This document shows, piece by piece, positions 62,656 through 64,000 of a stretch of DNA of 64,000 bases. The notes below the pieces were generated by a model. That model did not search any database, had not been told where the DNA came from, and was given only the letters and a program-made list of their open reading frames with translations. The position numbers were made by a program, and so were the translations under genes. The stretch is from Alentia gelatinosa (lineage: Eukaryota; Annelida; Polychaeta; Phyllodocida; Polynoidae), in NCBI GenBank assembly GCA_950022655.1, contig OX465584.1:54082789-54146788 (forward strand), read 5' to 3'. Position 1 is the stretch's first letter; each line of letters starts with the position of its first letter.

Positions 62656-63243
62656 CAGAGGTAGTATATTGGAAGTTCTCCCATTTACCACGGGTTTCAA
62701 CTCACAACTGTTCAATCAGAATATGATTAAAAATCTGCCCTTCTTACGACTTGTTTCCCCTCTTTCTCGTGGGAGCGTTGGTGCAAACTCTCTGTTTTGG
62801 TTTTAAGTTTCAGAATACTGAAGTGAAGCATCTTTGGAAAAGGTTATATGTTCCCAATTTAATGCCTTATGTACAACACAATCTTCTGTTTGCCTTTCTT
62901 ATCATAGTTTTATCTTCCTGGAAGCTGAGGTCAGTTCAACCAGAAACTATTTTCTCGCAGCATGTAAAAGGGAAGGTGGCTCAGGTACTGCGCCACCCCT
63001 GCCAGGGTAAATTACTTGAGAAATGACCGTTAATTTTAACAGGCAAATTATATTTGGAGTTTAACCTTTTCACAAAACAATGTTCATACTTAAGTCAGCA
63101 ATAGTGAGTGGTCTATTTATCAGGGTCACTGGTAAAGTGTACCAACCTTTTGGGGACAGACATAAAGCCAATTTCCACTGGCTGACTTTTCGCTACCGAA
63201 CTGCAGTCGGCCACTTCCCCCAACTAAGAAATGCCCAACGCAT
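62656..63243. other. Unassigned spacer
   Basis: A 91-codon frame at 62751-63026 has no recognised domain. F-like motifs return at about 63169-63230. Confidence 0.3.
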
Positions 63244-63796
63244 CTGGGCCCCGTTGCTCCACTTTTTGTGGTATCGCTAGCTATAATCGGGTCGCAATTT
63301 TATTTTTATGATTACTTTAGCAATCCGACTGAAAAAGCGTTGCTCCCGTAATATCGGATCGTATCCTTATATTCCCATGGTATCGCTATTTTTTACAATG
63401 TGATAGGTATGCAACAATTCAGGGGCACATATTGAATGGGACAGGGGAAATTTCATTAGTTCTTTAATTAGATACAGATGGCATCACAGTTAAAAATGAT
63501 CTGGCACCTGGTGGTGTGGATCGCTATTTCCCATAGGTAGAAGAACAAGGGGCGGGAGTTGGTGGTGCCACCATGGATCGTTATTTGAAATATCAGATAA
63601 CGCTGTATTTAACCCAGAGCGATACGATCCGCAGTGCTGTGAAGGTCTGTGTAAAAAGTATTGCTAAAAGCAGTATTTTATGCGGTGATGTGCCTATGCG
63701 ATTACGACACAATCTGCAAAACTTAAGGAGCAACGTTTAGGCCCTCAGATCGCTATTCTGCGATCTCTGTCATAAACGTGGAGCAACTGGGCCCAG
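63244..63796. mobile_element. Inverted-repeat element family P
   Basis: CTGGGCCCCGTTGCTCCAC and its complement GTGGAGCAACTGGGCCCAG bound a 553-bp element with internal TATCGCTA, TTGCTCCCGTAATATCGGATCG and CGATCCGCAGTGC motifs. One copy in the window. The 4-bp flanks (GCAT/GCAA) may be a decayed duplication. Confidence 0.65.
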
Positions 63797-63838
63797 GCAA
63801 GGTAATAACATGGAGTTTGTGAAGTGCAAACATCGACC

Positions 63839-64000
63839 CTAATGGCACAGATTCTCACCGACCCGATTAATGCGTCGGGCAAAGGTGGAATCGGGCAGAG
63901 TCAGCATTTCGATGTCTTCCAGGAATTAGACATCAACATTTTATTCGCGATCCTCACCGAGCTGATGGTCGGGATGAATGGGGAACAAAAGAAGAAGGCA
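63839..64000. mobile_element. Family O relative, cut by the window end
   Basis: CACCGACCCGATTAATGCGTCGGGC, TCACCGAGCTGATGGTCGGG and ATGAATGGGGAACAAAAG match the inner part of family O (24480-25045) in compressed order. The right terminus would lie beyond 64000. Confidence 0.5.

Noticed and set aside
62360..62806. 148-codon frame
   Set aside because: It crosses a family F element and its flank; the same repeat elsewhere is full of stops in this frame.

Overview
The window looks like a gene-poor, repeat-dense stretch of a eukaryotic (metazoan) nuclear genome. It is AT-rich and has long simple-sequence tracts, tRNA-derived SINE sequence, an LTR, and dozens of short non-coding inverted-repeat transposons. 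I find no bacterial operon structure, rRNA, CRISPR array, or intact transposase or reverse transcriptase. The only convincing gene encodes a small secreted glycine/tyrosine-rich peptide of a kind found in marine invertebrate extracellular matrices and secreted defence peptides. With the MITE load this suggests a marine invertebrate, possibly a mollusc, but the species cannot be named from the sequence alone.

Nearly all open frames in the window are chance frames inside repeats. The repeats sort into families, lettered here for reference only. A (about 282 bp), G (169-220 bp) and N (192 bp) have TAA or TTA target duplications, as in PIF/Harbinger-type MITEs. B (about 385 bp) begins with a GCGTTTACACTAGACG-type end. 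C (about 155-200 bp) is a fold-back with GTTTCCATTGGCCGAC ends. D, F, L and U are diverged relatives rich in GTCGGTGGTG/ACCACCGAC motifs. E and Q share a CAGGGA(C/G)CTGTTTCA terminus. H, I and V are dominated by long hairpins. J, K, M, O, P, S, T and Y are further low-copy families. Single elements with diagnostic ends include a piggyBac-like TTAA element (25.07-25.46 kb), a CACTA-like element with a 3-bp duplication (20.82-21.79 kb) and a solo LTR (28.13-28.65 kb).

Layout: 0-10 kb holds fragments of B, E, F, C and A, a 540-bp tandem duplication, and a three-level nest (A in C in B). 10-20 kb holds M, A, G, SINE, Q, H and I copies plus a CACGTG/CCGGAA repeat. 20-26 kb is heavily nested (CACTA-like in C; C, O and piggyBac-like in B). 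26-40 kb contains J with K inserted, N, the solo LTR, S, D, V and a GT microsatellite. 41.17-42.1 kb carries the secreted-peptide gene with TATA box, signal peptide and a probable 3'UTR intron. 43-50 kb contains T, S, a 35-bp minisatellite, a long pyrimidine tract and microsatellites. 50-64 kb contains an inverted-repeat element split by B, and L, V, I, J, E, F, P and O copies.

The most unusual signal is family V. Six copies share two conserved modules but each ends in a long hairpin whose stem sequence differs from copy to copy, while four of them keep a similar GCTTCG-type apex. Nested insertions also give relative ages for many families.
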